A stretch of 64,000 bases of DNA from contig NC_044279.2 of the NCBI RefSeq assembly GCF_004027225.2, forward strand, positions 30,172,705-30,236,704, written 5' to 3'. The position numbers and the translations under genes were made by a program. The first letter of the stretch is position 1. Every line of letters starts with the position of its first letter. Of this stretch, positions 51,640-62,874 are shown piece after piece. Source of the DNA: Strigops habroptila. Its lineage: Eukaryota > Chordata > Aves > Psittaciformes > Psittacidae. The notes below the pieces were generated by a model that was not told where the DNA came from, searched no databases, and was given only the letters and a program-made list of their open reading frames with translations.

Positions 51640-52809
51640 AGAGTGCAAAAATTTCATTGCGTTGCGTCTGTGTGACAAGATTGTGGTAGCAGGGGAGGTC
51701 AGGAGGGGGTACAGGGATGGCTTCTGTGAGAAGACACCAGAAGCTGCCCCTATGTTGGAAGGAGTGAAGGAGCGAGTTCCAACCAGCTCTAAGATGAACT
51801 CACTGCTGGCCAAAGCCAAGCCCAACAGTGGCACTGATGGGCTTGGCTTTTATGATAATGTCCCTAACATAGTTAGGAAGGGGGGGAAAAACTGCAGTGC
51901 AACAGCAGCTGTAGAGAGAAGTGAGAATTTGTGAGACAAACAGCCCTGCAGACACCCAGGTCAGTGCAGCAGGAGGGCAGGAGGTGCCCCAGGCATGGGA
52001 GCAGAGATTCCCCTGCAGCCCGTGGTGCAGCCCATGGTGAGGCAGGCTGCGGTCCTGCAGCCCATGGAGGTCCATGGTGGAGCAGATCTCTACCTGCAGC
52101 ACATGGAGGACCCCAGACCGGAGCAGGGGGATGCCCGAAGGAGGCTGTGACCCCGTGGGAAGCCCACGCTGCAGCAGGCTCCTCGTAGGAGCTGTGGCCC
52201 TGTGGAGAAAGGAGCCTGCACTGGAGCAGGTTTGCTGCAGGACTGGTGACCCTGTGCAAGACCCACACTGGAGCGGACTGTTCCTGAAGGGCTGCACCCA
52301 TGAAAGGGACCCACGCTGGAGTGGTTCATGAAGAACTGTAGCCCATGGGAAGGACTCACGTTGAAGTTCATGGAGGACTGCCTGCTGTGAGAGGGACCCC
52401 ACACTGGAGCAGGGAGAGTGTGAGGAGGCCTCCCCTGAGGAGGAAGGAGCGGCAGAGACAACGTGTCATGAACTCCCCACAACCCCCATTTTCTGTCCTC
52501 CTGCGCTGCTGTGGGGGAAGGAGGTAGAGAATTAAAGTTGAGCCTGGGAAGAAGGGAGGGGTGGAGGAAAAGTGTTTTAAGATTTGGTTTTATTTCTTAC
52601 TATCCTACTGCATTATTAATTGGCAATAAATTTTAATCTCCCTAAGCTGTGTTTAGTTTTGCCGATGATGGTACTTGGTATGTGACCTCTCCCTGTCCTC
52701 ACCTCCATACATGAGCGTCTCATTATTTCCTCCCCCTCTCCTACTGGTGGAGGGGCAGTGATAGAGCTGCTCGGTGGGCACCTGGCCAGGGCCAACCCAC
52801 CACGCTGAC
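51640..52809 (+). mobile_element. LTR-class endogenous retroviral repeat with internal degenerate tandem units
   Basis: Its closing segment GGTGGGCACCTGGCCAGGG with CCAACCCACCACGC is a common bird LTR ending. The middle (51990-52410) is GC-rich and repeats GGAGCAG, CCCATGGA and GGACCCACGCTGG units at irregular 45-60-base spacing. AATAAA at about 52625 could be its polyadenylation signal. Long open frames on both strands here (up to 200 codons, minus) arise from the repeat's composition and are not claimed as genes. The 5' boundary is approximate, and the exact ERV class is not resolved. Confidence 0.65.
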
Positions 52810-53279
52810 AGGAGGCAAAAAAAGAACTACAAATTGTTCAGTTAATATTCATAAAGTATTTATGAGCTGAAGAATGCCTTGCATTGGAAGATGCACAAAG
52901 TTCAATCTGTCCAATTTATAAAAAAACTGTGATAACAATTACAACATGCAATGGATATAGATCTCCCTATGAGAAAGAAAATTACCAGGTAAGAGAATTA
53001 ATTTCACTTTTTAATTTGTGAGGAAGAACAGAAGCAGATGACAGGGATGTGAAAGCACAAGGGAAACATCCCCCCCTCCCATCGCTCAGTGCCGGCGTTC
53101 AGCAGCCCCCGCGGCAGCGCATCCACCGCCTTTTGCCACCAGCACTGTTAAATTTAGTCGACTCGGTGCAAGCTGTGTTCCAGCCAGGGAAGCTGCTGCT
53201 CTCAGGGCTGGCTGGGCAATACCAACGTGCCCCAGCCCTGCCACACCCACGGAAAAAGCCGTATTTATGATCCTTCTCC
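52810..53279. other. Spacer between the LTR-type repeat and the CpG island
   Basis: AT-rich until about 53070, then rising GC into the island. No feature recognised. Confidence 0.65.
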
Positions 53280-53806
53280 GAGCATTAACCGGGCAGCGCG
53301 GGGGTACATGGTCGCAGCGCCCGCACCAGGCAGCCGGAGCGGAGCCAGGCCGGCTCGGGGACCCCGATCCCCTCCTCCCCGCAGCCCCCTCAGTCGCAGC
53401 GCCTCCCACCGGGTGGCGGCGCCGCTGCTACCGAGCGGTCATGGACAGCGGCCGCTGCCCGCGGTCGCGCTGAGGCGAGGAGAGACCCGCCCCGCGCAGC
53501 GCAGCACCACCCCGCCCCGGCAGGCTGCACCCCGCACGCAGGCGCGGTTGCCCCCGGCGCCCTCGTCCCGCGTCTCGGCTCCGCCCCGCGTCCTCCCCGC
53601 CCCGGCGCGCCTCAGCTGCTTCCGGCGTGCCGGCGCGGCGCAGGCGCAGTAGCGCGGCGCAGCCTGGTGCCGCTGTCACGGTGTGGGTCCCGCCGTCCTC
53701 TCCGCCGGGGTGGCACCGTGCGGGCCCTGCCCGTGAGGGCGGCAGGCCTTGCCCGGCGCTCGCCGGCGGCAGCGGGGGCAGGCGGGAGCCGCCGCCCTGC
53801 AGGTAT

Positions 53807-53836
<30 letters not shown>
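53807..53836. repeat. (CCG)n trinucleotide tract in the PNPLA8 CpG island
   Basis: Ten uninterrupted CCG units, about 420 bases upstream of the first splice donor. It lies upstream of the inferred transcription start. Confidence 0.92.
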
Positions 53837-53837
<1 letters not shown>

Positions 53838-54169
53838 GGTGGGCCGCGTCGTCCTAGGGGGGCGTAGTGCTGGGGGTTGGGGGGGCTGAAGAGGGTGAGC
53901 GCGTGCCAGGCACGCGGGAGTCGCATGCGTGACGCAGGGTGGGTGTGGACGCGTGACGTGTGGCGCCGCCGCCGGGCGGGCCGGGGCCGGGTCCGGGTCC
54001 GGGTCGGGCCGTGCCGTACCGTGCCGTGCCGGGACTCGGCGCTTGTTTACGGGGCCGCTCTCGAAACCATTTCCGCGAAATAGCGCAAGGCAGGAACAGA
54101 ACGAGCTCCCCCTCCCGCGGCGGGAGGCGCCCGCTGCACATATAGCGCTGTGCTCGCCGCCGCGGCCCG

Positions 54170-54256
54170 GAGCGGCGGCGGCGGCGGTGACCCAGGCGGA
54201 GGGCTCGCCCGTGGGGTACCGGCACGGCGCAGGCTCGGGCAGCCGCTGAGGAAGGC
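54170..54256 (+). other. PNPLA8: PNPLA8 5'UTR exon 1 (5' end approximate)
   Basis: The 3' end is set by the donor GTAAGT at 54257. The 5' end is a guess of about 30 bases below the weak TATA-like motif. No coding potential is claimed. A second possible donor (GGCAG|GTAATG) near 54391 could serve an alternative first exon. The 688-bp intron runs from 54257 to the CAG acceptor ending at 54944. Confidence 0.5.
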
Positions 54257-54944
54257 GTAAGTAGCGACGCTGCTGCCCGCGTCCGTGTCGCCTCTGCTGT
54301 TACCGTGGCGTCGGCCTGGGCAGGTGTCGGCCTGCCCGACGTCCTCCAGCACCGGGAGCAGGGGAAGCCTGAGCTTGTCGTTCAGGCAGGTAATGGCCTT
54401 GCCTCTGCGGATTCAGCACAGCTCTGGGTACTGTGTGAAACTCTGATCCGCCCCAGGAACGGCTTTCCTTGTAGAGCTAGGGTCATACACTGCCCTTAGA
54501 TGGGAGCATGTGGTTGAACTCGACAGTGAAGGCATTGGTGTCCTTTCTCCCCTGGGAGGAATTGTGCAAAGGGGTGGTAACATAATGATAGTTTCATTTG
54601 GAATTTGGTCTCTGCACATGATGATCTGGTAAAGAGATACAAAATTCTCTTTATTGGAAAGGCTGGCAAGCAGTTGCCCTGTGTCACTACATACTTAGGG
54701 CAGGTGTTGCATATTGCTCAAGATGGACTTAAACCTGCCTTTAAGGAATAACACATTGAAATTGTGAGCTGACGTTGCCAAATGACCTGAGCAACAGATA
54801 TCCTTGTGAGATTACTTGATGTGAATGTTTATCTGTTTTTGCTTAAAGAATAAGTACGCTTTATCTGCCTTAAGCTACTCTGTGATTTTAGTTTAACTTA
54901 TTACTGGTTTAGAGTTTCCATTGTTGTTTTGTTTTCTTTTTCAG

Positions 54945-55033
54945 ATAATACTGTGAGATACAAGACTATTGAAATACGTTTTCTGGAATGAAATAGACCA
55001 GCAACTTAGGACAGGTGTAGTTATTTATAAGTA
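54945..55033 (+). other. PNPLA8: PNPLA8 5'UTR part of exon 2
   Basis: It follows a polypyrimidine tract and CAG acceptor ending at 54944 and leads into the ATG at 55034. The upstream leader holds an in-frame-independent ATG in GGAATGAAATAG, which opens a two-codon upstream frame. Confidence 0.6.
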
Positions 55034-58000
55034 ATGACAGTTCACTTATTTTTAGATGCATATTTGTTTGTTTTGATTAACCCCAAAAGCCTTTGGTGGA
55101 AGCAAAGAAACAAATACCTGTATTTGTATAGGCCTAAAGTCTGCTGGAGGATAAATCATGCCATTCACCTGAGGGTTTTTCATACAAGTGAGCCTCAGTG
55201 TAAATGGGTCAGAAGCAAGACACTTTGGTATAACAAATACATTTGCAGCCATGACTTTTTATACTTCAGAGTTGCTAAGCTCTTGACTTCTTCTTCCAAA
55301 GGACTTACAAAAGTGAACAGTCACATGTCACGAATTAAGAATACTCTAGAATCTGTTTCAAAGGCAGTGTCTGGCACTCACAGTGAACTGGTTTCACGGA
55401 TAGCCCGATTGAAGTCACACTCAGGTACTCTGGGAAAAGCAAAGAAAAGTAATGGAGATGCAAATCTAGAAAATGATAAACAAGTCGCAGATGCCAGAAC
55501 TCAGGAGGATTGCAACAGAGGCCCAGCTGCAGGGAAATCCAGTTGTGCAAGTGGAAACTTGGAGCCTATGTTAGTAAGTTCAAGTGGCGCTTGCCGAGAT
55601 ACCCCGGAAGATTCAGCGTCTACTAAAAGCCACCTTTTTCATATAAGTTACTTTTCTACAAGTTTTGGAGAGACTTATAACTTCATAGCTGATCATATCA
55701 ACTGGTACTTTAATAATAAGCCTGTTATGGATCAAGAGAGAAAAAGGAATGCTTTATTACAGGACTCTCAGAGTGAGGAGAGGAGTAAGCTTGATTCATC
55801 AGAAGATACTGTAGTGAATGAAGAAAGGATGGTGGATTCAGCAGCTACTTTAGCTCCTGAAGCAGAGACTCTGGGTGCTGAAAAGCCAAGTACTGCTCTT
55901 CCAGTTTCCACTAAAAAAACTATTGCAAACTTTCTTTCGTATCCCAGTAACAGTGTACAAGCTTTTGTAGACAGTTACATTGGCGGGTTGGTTCCTAAGT
56001 TAAGATCCGACTCAAAAGCACTTTCACAAGAAAAGACTAAACAGGCAGAACAAGAAGTGTGTGAGAAGGGTGAGGAGGACAAAGCGAAAGAGGTTAAGGC
56101 TGCAGAAGAGAAGGAAAAGCATCTATCTCTTCAGAGAGAAAAGGCAAGTCTTTGTTTAATGTGTTTTCTTTATATATTATTGCTATGTATATTTTACACA
56201 AGTGTATGTATACACTCTGAACATACATGTATATGTGTGTCTATATGTAAACTTACATGTACACACACATGTAGTTACATAAATAAGTATATACCCATGT
56301 AGGTACGTATATATGTATATTTATGTGTAGGTACATATAAGTACATAATATTTATATAAATATGTATGTATATACACATAAAAACTATATAAACATACTG
56401 CTGTATATACATAAAAATTATGAATATACATACTGCAGTTATATGCATATACATACTTAAGTATATATGCGTATGTATACATGTATAAAAATGTATATAT
56501 ACATGCATACAAAAGTGTTTATAAAGTCTACATATATATAAAAATACATGTGTGTATATTATATGCATGTATTTAGCTCATATATATGTAAAGAGAGAAT
56601 ACATAAATATAAAAAAGCTTAGTTGCTTTCATTTGTTGTAGTTACATTTCTTAGACTCCTTCATGGTTCAAATACTGTGATTTCAGAGTTGTCCTGAAAA
56701 TACATCTGAGTACATGCTGACACGTGTGTGTTTGGTGTATTGTTGCTGTGAACTACCTTTGTTTATTTTTCTACTAAACAAAGAACCAAAAGGTTGCCTG
56801 TTTATGTTTAAGCAATGCTTTCTTGGAGTCTGTGGCAGATTTCTGGTACAACATGCTGTCCGCTACTTCTGAGAAATCTTAAAATAGCAGTTTGGAATTA
56901 GTCTTGACAAAGTTTACACATTTCTTAGAGTAGTTTCGTGTTATTTGTATAGCTTTATCTTTTTTTAGATTATTGCAAGAGTGAGTATTGATAACAGGAC
57001 TCGAGCTCTAGTGCAAGCCCTACGAAGATCCTCTAATCGAAGAGTCTGTATCAGCAGGGTTGAAGAACTGACCTATCACCTTCTAGAATTTCCAGAGAGC
57101 AGAGGAGTTGCAATTAAGGTACATACAGTCTTTATGCTTAGACGAAAAATAAATAGTTGATAGTCGATTAACACAAAATAGCATGAAACTTTCTTCTGTA
57201 CATTTGTGGGCTAGTCATATATTCTATTTGTAAGAGATTACAATGTGAATGTCTCTTGCTATAGCTATTTTTTTAGCTGGTTGAAGCAGATTTGTATGCA
57301 AACTCTCAGCAGTTTAGCTAACGGTCTCCAGATTGCAATGTTTAATTTAGAAGCATACAGCACTGTCATGTGGATAGATAGTATAGCTTATTCAAGTGGT
57401 AGGCGAAGGTCGTACACTGTGTCCTCTGACGCAGTTGGCCAGATGGGAGTGTACAGTACAGTTGATCAGTTGATCTGCATATGCCCAGCAGTTTTTATGC
57501 TTATTTGCATGCTTCCTTTGAAGACAGGTGACAGTGGTGGAGTGTAAGCATCAAATAAGTTCATGTAATCTAGTCCTGCTCCTTCTCTTTCCTGCAGTGA
57601 GAGGACGGGAGGTGGGTGGTAGACTATTCTAGCCATATGAGCCAAATCACAGCATTTGTCAGTCTCATGCCTTTTTCCACAAGATGTGGCAGATGTGTGA
57701 CAGGGATTGTGGAATTTCTGGAAGGTAGATTTTTGGGTATGGAGCGCAGGCCAGATGAATCATCCAGGCAGGGTACAGGTCAGACATCCACATGGATACA
57801 TGTGAATTACTTTATTATGAAAGAGTACATTCACTACTCCCATTTTGATTATAATACTCTATATCTTTGTGATAATAATTGTACATTTAAAAACTACTGT
57901 GAGGAAGAGTTTTAATTTTTGTTTTCTTTGATATTAATGTACTTGGAAGGCATTTCCTGTTTTGAAGCAGTGTGATACTTATTCAGCAAAATCTGTGCCT

Positions 58001-60351
58001 TTAGCTATACTTGGTCCATACTTGAGTTTGTATTTGGCCAATGTGACATTAAAGTCAGTAAAACTAAACTGCTGGTAAATACAGCCTTTCTAGAGATTCA
58101 GAAGATTTCCTTTTCACCTTGATTGTTTAATTCTGATAGGTAGGTAGTTTAGCAGTGAGGCATGTATGATGTAAGATTGGAATCCTTTCTTTCCCTTGTT
58201 AGAAAGAGAGATGGGTAAATACAGGTTTAAAGAAGTTTTCTTCTGAGCTTAACTAATATTTTACTTTTATACTGAAATGCCAAACTAGTAAATTTAAGCA
58301 TGGATTCCTTTGGTATAAATATATAGTTAGAATGAAATGTCTTTGTATTTATCAATAGGAAAAAATAATCCCATGCCTACTGAGACTGAGACAGGCAAAT
58401 GACGAAAGTCTTCAGGCTGCTGTTAGAGAGACTTTAGCTATAATTGGATATACAGACCCTGTGAAAGGCTGGGGAATTCGAATCCTCACTATTGATGGAG
58501 GAGGAACAAGGTAAAACCTCTCTCTTTTGTATATTTATAGCCTTTTTCATACTGTAACTGGAAATAAAATTGCAGTTTCTCTTTAAGTTTGTGCCTAAAG
58601 ATGCCATTTATGATTTACAGTTCTGTTTACATTTGACTATTCAAGTGATAGGTAGTATTTTTGTTTTCATCTGTGCTTGAACTTCCACGCATTAGTAGTC
58701 CTGTGATGTTGAAATTGCTTGCCCTTTTAAAGCTGGCTACATACTTTAGTGCTTGGATTGGCTCTTTCTCCTTTTGGAAGTAAATTAAATGGTTATTTGA
58801 GTTAGTCTTCACAAGTCTAATCTCAGAAATACAAAATCTAGCATGGAATGCTAGAAGTACTTTATACTCTTGTGATCGTGTTGTCTTGTACTTTTGTGGA
58901 GGGTGTCCGCCTTAGCAGAGCTGGTCTCGTATGAAAGAATGAATAGGCTTGTGGTGAAAGCTATTCTATTCATGCTGTCCATTTATTTTTCTTTAATTTA
59001 TGCACCACATGTCCTTAGTTATGTGTGCTCTAGTTCTGCATGAACTTATGCACCTACCAACAATTTTTTAAGAGTAGTAGCAGAAGCCTGTTCATTAAAT
59101 TTGAAGTCTGAGGTTTACTAAAAGCTGTGTTTGTTTTCAGGCACATTTGAAGAAATCCTGTCAAATATTTACTAATTCACAAATATTGATTGGTAGGAAG
59201 CAAAGTTATAAAGTCATTGCAGAAATAGCTTCACAAGCTTTTTGTTTCTCCATAGTATTTCTTTATTTCATCAAAATCAGTTGTATTCAGTAAAGAGTAA
59301 GTGTATGTCACAACTTTTGGAAACAAAAATGTTGAAGTTCATGGTAAACCATAAAGAGATTACAAAGTAGGAAGAAGGATGCTTCACAGATAGTGTATGA
59401 TGCCTATATGTATAAATACGGTGTTTTAATTTTTCTGTTAGGTTTGTGGGGGAGTGACATTATAAGACACCTCATCTTTAGAAAGCAGTACCTACATTTA
59501 TAATGCTAAATGAAACAAGTCCAGATAGTGAGCCTGAATACCAGCTGTTATGCTGCTTAATTGGTCTTGTTCAGCTGGTTATAATTTTGGACCGGGTTGA
59601 CTACAGCTCTTCAGCACTAGCCAGGACAGATTGGGGGCAGCATGCAGGAGGTGCCATTCTCAGCAGAATGTGTTGGTAAGATGGTACTTGGTTTGGTGCT
59701 CCTTTTGCCATATGCAGTTTTCTAGCTGTAGCCCAGCAGAGTTAGCACCTCTGCATGCCAGATACTCTGTTTCATGCTGCAGAAACACAAGTCTGGTGGT
59801 CTGGAATTCATCTCTCACATGGTTTCAGATACATAGAATTGAGGCAAAAAAAACTATAGACAGAAAACACTACACGCCAGGGGGCATTATATAGCCTTGT
59901 TAAGACCAAACTTTAAGTGCTGTGTGGTGTGGATGCAGCTAAAATCTATCCTGAGTCTACATCCACAGATGATCATCCTTGAGCCTTGGCTACAAAACAG
60001 TATGGCAACAAAACAATATGGCTGTAGCTGTTGAGTACTATTTTTGGTATGCCTGAGTATGTCAATCGTATTTAGTTTTCATCATTCCACTTTGCTACTC
60101 CTTCATTCCCTGAAATATTCAGGATTCTTACTGTTGCACTTATTCAGTTATAATTGTTACAGTTAAGCAAAGGTAGGCTTAATCAGTGCTATGTAAGATA
60201 AAACTTAATTATCTTAAAACTTAATATTATATGTGAGGAGGTTTTTTGTGTTTCAGGGGTTTAGTTGCACTTCAGACTCTACGGAAACTAGAAGAACTAA
60301 CTGGAAAGCCGGTTCATCAACTTTTTGACTACATCTGTGGTGTAAGCACAG
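55034..60351 (+). CDS. PNPLA8: PNPLA8, calcium-independent phospholipase A2 gamma (5' coding exons, partial)
   Basis: Coding exons: 55034-56143, 56969-57118, 58359-58510 and 60257-60351, giving 502 residues plus one base. The next exon lies right of the window. Family knowledge: a patatin-like serine lipase acting on membrane phospholipids in mitochondria and peroxisomes; the human protein is about 780 residues. Seen: start [12 protein letters not shown] resembles the mammalian N-terminus. M98 (MSRIKNTL) matches a conserved internal methionine of the type used for shorter isoforms. A variable acidic linker spans about 130-360, followed by [23 protein letters not shown], the oxyanion-hole motif DGGGTR at 466-471 and the nucleophile motif G499-V-S501-T-G, whose last glycine codon is split by the donor at 60352. 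Splice sites are GT-AG except the first coding intron, whose donor reads AAG|GCAAGT. Phases 0, 0, 2, 1. The C-terminal peroxisomal signal cannot be seen here. Confidence 0.97.
56144..56968 (+). other. PNPLA8: PNPLA8 intron with a GC-AG donor, holding an AT microsatellite
   Basis: The donor is AAAAG|GCAAGT at 56144 and the acceptor TTTTTTTAG ends at 56968. Read-through of the donor leads to a stop after a non-homologous, tyrosine- and threonine-rich tail. The splice joins LQREK to IIARVS, which is the continuous order in mammalian PNPLA8. Confidence 0.85.
56160..56620. repeat. AT-rich degenerate microsatellite (TATACA/TATGTA units)
   Basis: About 450 bases of alternating purine-pyrimidine TATA, TACA and TATG units in PNPLA8 intron. 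Open frames on either strand here (tyrosine-, isoleucine- and histidine-rich) are by-products of the repeat. It is self-complementary, so hairpins are likely. Confidence 0.9.
57119..58358 (+). other. PNPLA8: PNPLA8 intron, 1240 bases
   Basis: GT donor at 57119 and CAATAG acceptor ending at 58358. No repeat or further exon recognised. Two 99-100-codon open frames (57245-57547 and 57616-57915) have no recognisable family and no splice support. Confidence 0.8.
58511..60256 (+). other. PNPLA8: PNPLA8 intron, 1746 bases
   Basis: Donor ACAAG|GTAAAA and acceptor GTTTCAG; the split arginine codon (AG|G) completes DGGGTR. I see no other feature inside it. Confidence 0.85.
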
Positions 60352-60969
60352 GTAATTGTTGAGTCACAAGTTGGAATTTTGCTATCAATATAGTAAAATA
60401 ACATCTGAGAATAAATGTAGATTTTGCAGAACTTGCCAGTTTCTGACTTTGAGTGTAAGCTGGGAAAGTATAGGTGTGATTTCTAAAGTTTTTCCTTTCT
60501 CTTCTGAGTAAGAACTTTAGGTGATACATCGTACATTTGGCATATTTTCAATGAGTGTGAAACCTCATATTCTGCACACAGATACAAATATCTTAGATGT
60601 TTATGGGGCTTTACCGGCAACTAAGGTACTGTGCCTCAGATACTGTGCCAGTGGTGTTTCCTATCTTTATTAATGGCCTGCACAGTGGGACAGAGTGTGC
60701 CTGTAGCAAGATCTTGGGTGATGTGAATTAGAGGAAGTGGTCAGTACAGTGGTGCCCTCTCTTCAGATTGGCCTGTACAGGCTGGAGAAAAGGCTTGACA
60801 GGAACCACCTAAGGTTCAATAAATCCAGGTACGAAGTCCTCCATGTGAGGTGGGCTGACTGACTAGAAACCAGCTTTGTAGAAAAAGGCCAGGTCTTGTT
60901 GGAACAAGTCAAACATGAGTCATCAGTGTACTCCCGCAGCAAAGAAAGGTGACTACATATTGGCTTGTA

Positions 60970-61068
60970 TGTACAAGAACATACCCAACAGATTAAGGGT
61001 CTTTGGCCACTATGTGTATTTATGGGTTCCTCGGTAAACTCTTAATTTGTTGGGTGTGTTCTTGTACA
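60970..61068. repeat. Inverted repeat, two 31-base arms, inside CR1
   Basis: Arm 1 is 60970-61000 and arm 2 is 61038-61068, with a 37-base spacer. Arm 2 is the reverse complement of arm 1 with three differences, each a transition. Arm 1 is in the correct CR1 reading context; arm 2 is the inverted copy. Confidence 0.9.
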
Positions 61069-61324
61069 TACTGAGTCTAGCAGAGGGCCAAGTAGATGGT
61101 CAGGGGGCTGGCGGTCATGACGTAAAGGGAGAGAGTGAAAAAAACAGGTTTATTCAGCCTTGAGAAGAGAAGGCTAAGGAGGGACCTTACTGCTGTTTGA
61201 ACTAATGGGAAAATACAGGGATAATGGACCTGGATTCTTCTTGAAGGTGCACAGTGATAGGAGAAAAGCCATCAGGCAAGTTGGAATATGCGAAATTACA
61301 ATTAGGTATAAGGTATCATGCTTT

Positions 61325-61361
61325 CCTTGCAGTGGTGGTCAGTCTGAACACCACTGCAAGG
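61325..61361. repeat. Perfect 13-base hairpin inside the CR1 tail
   Basis: CCTTGCAGTGGTG at 61325-61337 and its exact reverse complement at 61349-61361, with an 11-base loop. It sits where the CR1 consensus has the ACTGTGAGGGTGGT segment. Confidence 0.9.
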
Positions 61362-62874
61362 AGTTGCCTGCACAGGCTGTGGAATCTTCATCTCTGGAGA
61401 TAGTCAAAGCTCAGCAGAACAAGTCCTGCGTAACGTGTTCTAATTGAACCTGTTTGAACGGAAGGCTGGACTAGATGACCTCTAGAGGTCCCTCCCAGCC
61501 TTAATTACTCAATTACATGTGACTCAATGATAAGTTACTCCTACCTAGGAGTAGGAAACTCTAAAGCATAAGTTTCTTCTTAAAAGACAATCCTGTCTTT
61601 CAGAAATGATCCTAGGCCAATGGCAGTATAGTGCTGATTTCTAACATAAGAGGTATTCTGTAGTTCAGTAGCTCAGTTTCCTTTGGAAACCCACACTATT
61701 CTTTTTTTTTTCCCCACTATAGTTAATTTTCCATACAGTTTAATTCAAAAGTAACATTAAATGCAAATCACAATGAGTAGGTACAATGTTAGTGTTGCCA
61801 GAGATTTGCTTAATAGGCTCAAAATAGTAGAGAAGAGAATGTTTAGGTCTACTAGACCGAATTTTTTTGTAGGCACAATATAGTTTTACATTTTTTAAAA
61901 CTCTTTGGGGAAGAAAAAAGTTAATTTGGCCGTAAGTGGTTGCTTCTTTGGAAGATACTTCACTACAAAACACTTCCTTAATGTCTCCTTCAGTAATGAT
62001 AGAGACATTTTTTCTTTGACATTGGGGCCTGGTATTCTTAATTCGATCCCACTACTCTGGTTAGAACTAACTTTATTCTTAATTCTTCACCAGATTTGGG
62101 GTTTTGTAACTGTTCTTTTAAACTTCCTTTACACTATCAAGCTGTTGTGTGCAGTAGTCCAGCTTGCAATAACAGGTGACAGGGCATAGCTGGGAGAGGT
62201 ACTTATCTGTCAGCATGTGCTAGCAGTGTACTTCATTTTGTTTGTGTTGGTGGTACATAAGCCAGTAGGATTTGCAGAAGCTTGCAGCTGGATGCAGTCT
62301 CGCAATATATCAAAGATACTTCTGATTAGTGATGCATTTATAATTCAGTCACAGGGAGCAGTTTATAACATCAAGAGTATGTGATCAGGCAAAGTGCTTT
62401 CCATATGTGCTGGCCTGCTCCAATAATTTACACTTTTTTTTTCCCCTAAATTTCTATATTAAGCTTATAATTAGTTACATTCAGATGCATCATCTGAGGG
62501 ATCTAATCATTGACATACTGTGATCAAAGGTTCTTGAAGCATATTTTTTCCAGTACATTTTATTACAAACACGACTGAATTGTACTGGTTTCTTTGATCA
62601 TCAGTTTTGGATGTGTGTGAAGTTTGCATATTTTTCTCCAAAATATTCCTCCCAAGTTAAGAACAGCATGGGGCTAGTGCCCCTATGTATCCTCCCAGTC
62701 TTCAGCGATTATGTACCAGTGATGACCCTCCTTAAACAAAGCTGGCATCTGTCTGTATTGATGATTTTGCTTTGCCTATGGTGTCTTTCAAGTTTTGAAA
62801 TGCGTTTTGAAAACCTTTCTGATGGAAGAAGTATTTTTTTCAGGAAAACTCATGAATAAGTCAAGACATGGTGT

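Larger units (their letters stand above)
53280..54256 (+). promoter_or_regulatory. PNPLA8: CpG-island promoter of PNPLA8
   Basis: The only extended CpG-dense stretch in the window. It contains a (CCG)n tract at 53807-53836, a TGACGTG CRE-like/UPR-like site at 53954-53960, a run of G-triplets at 53974-54008, CCGTG repeats at about 54008-54031, and a weak TATA-like CATATAG near 54139. It ends at a splice donor (GGC|GTAAGT, donor at 54257), so the island holds the first exon. In human PNPLA8 also starts in a CpG island. The island extends about 900 bases upstream of the donor, so a divergent transcript is possible, but I recognise no minus-strand product. Confidence 0.8.
60630..61515 (+). mobile_element. 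Old CR1 fragment (RT region and 3' end), internally rearranged
   Basis: Broken translation at about 60650-60730 reads FINGLHSGTECACSKILGD, matching the CR1 RT segment. At about 60915 MSHQCTPAAKKGDYILAC matches the later RT/linker region. At 61140 the text resumes with the CR1 stretch encoding SALRREG-like sequence, and it ends with GACTAGATGACCTCTAGAGG and TCCCTCCCAGCC. An inverted duplication (60970-61068) replaces roughly 100 bases in the middle. Confidence 0.85.

Noticed and set aside
51800-52402. 200-codon minus-strand open frame
   Set aside because: It lies within an LTR-type repeat with a GC-rich tandem array; overlapping frames are open on both strands, and no protein family is visible.
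53227-54352. Arginine-, proline- and alanine-rich open frames in both strands
   Set aside because: CpG-island composition keeps frames open; no homology, and they overlap each other.
56275-56568. 97-codon minus frame rich in tyrosine and isoleucine
   Set aside because: Artefact of the TATACA/TATGTA microsatellite in a PNPLA8 intron.
57245-57915. Two about 100-codon plus frames between PNPLA8 exons as possible extra exons
   Set aside because: Not colinear with PNPLA8 protein, no suitable splice pairing, and the flanking exons already join in phase.
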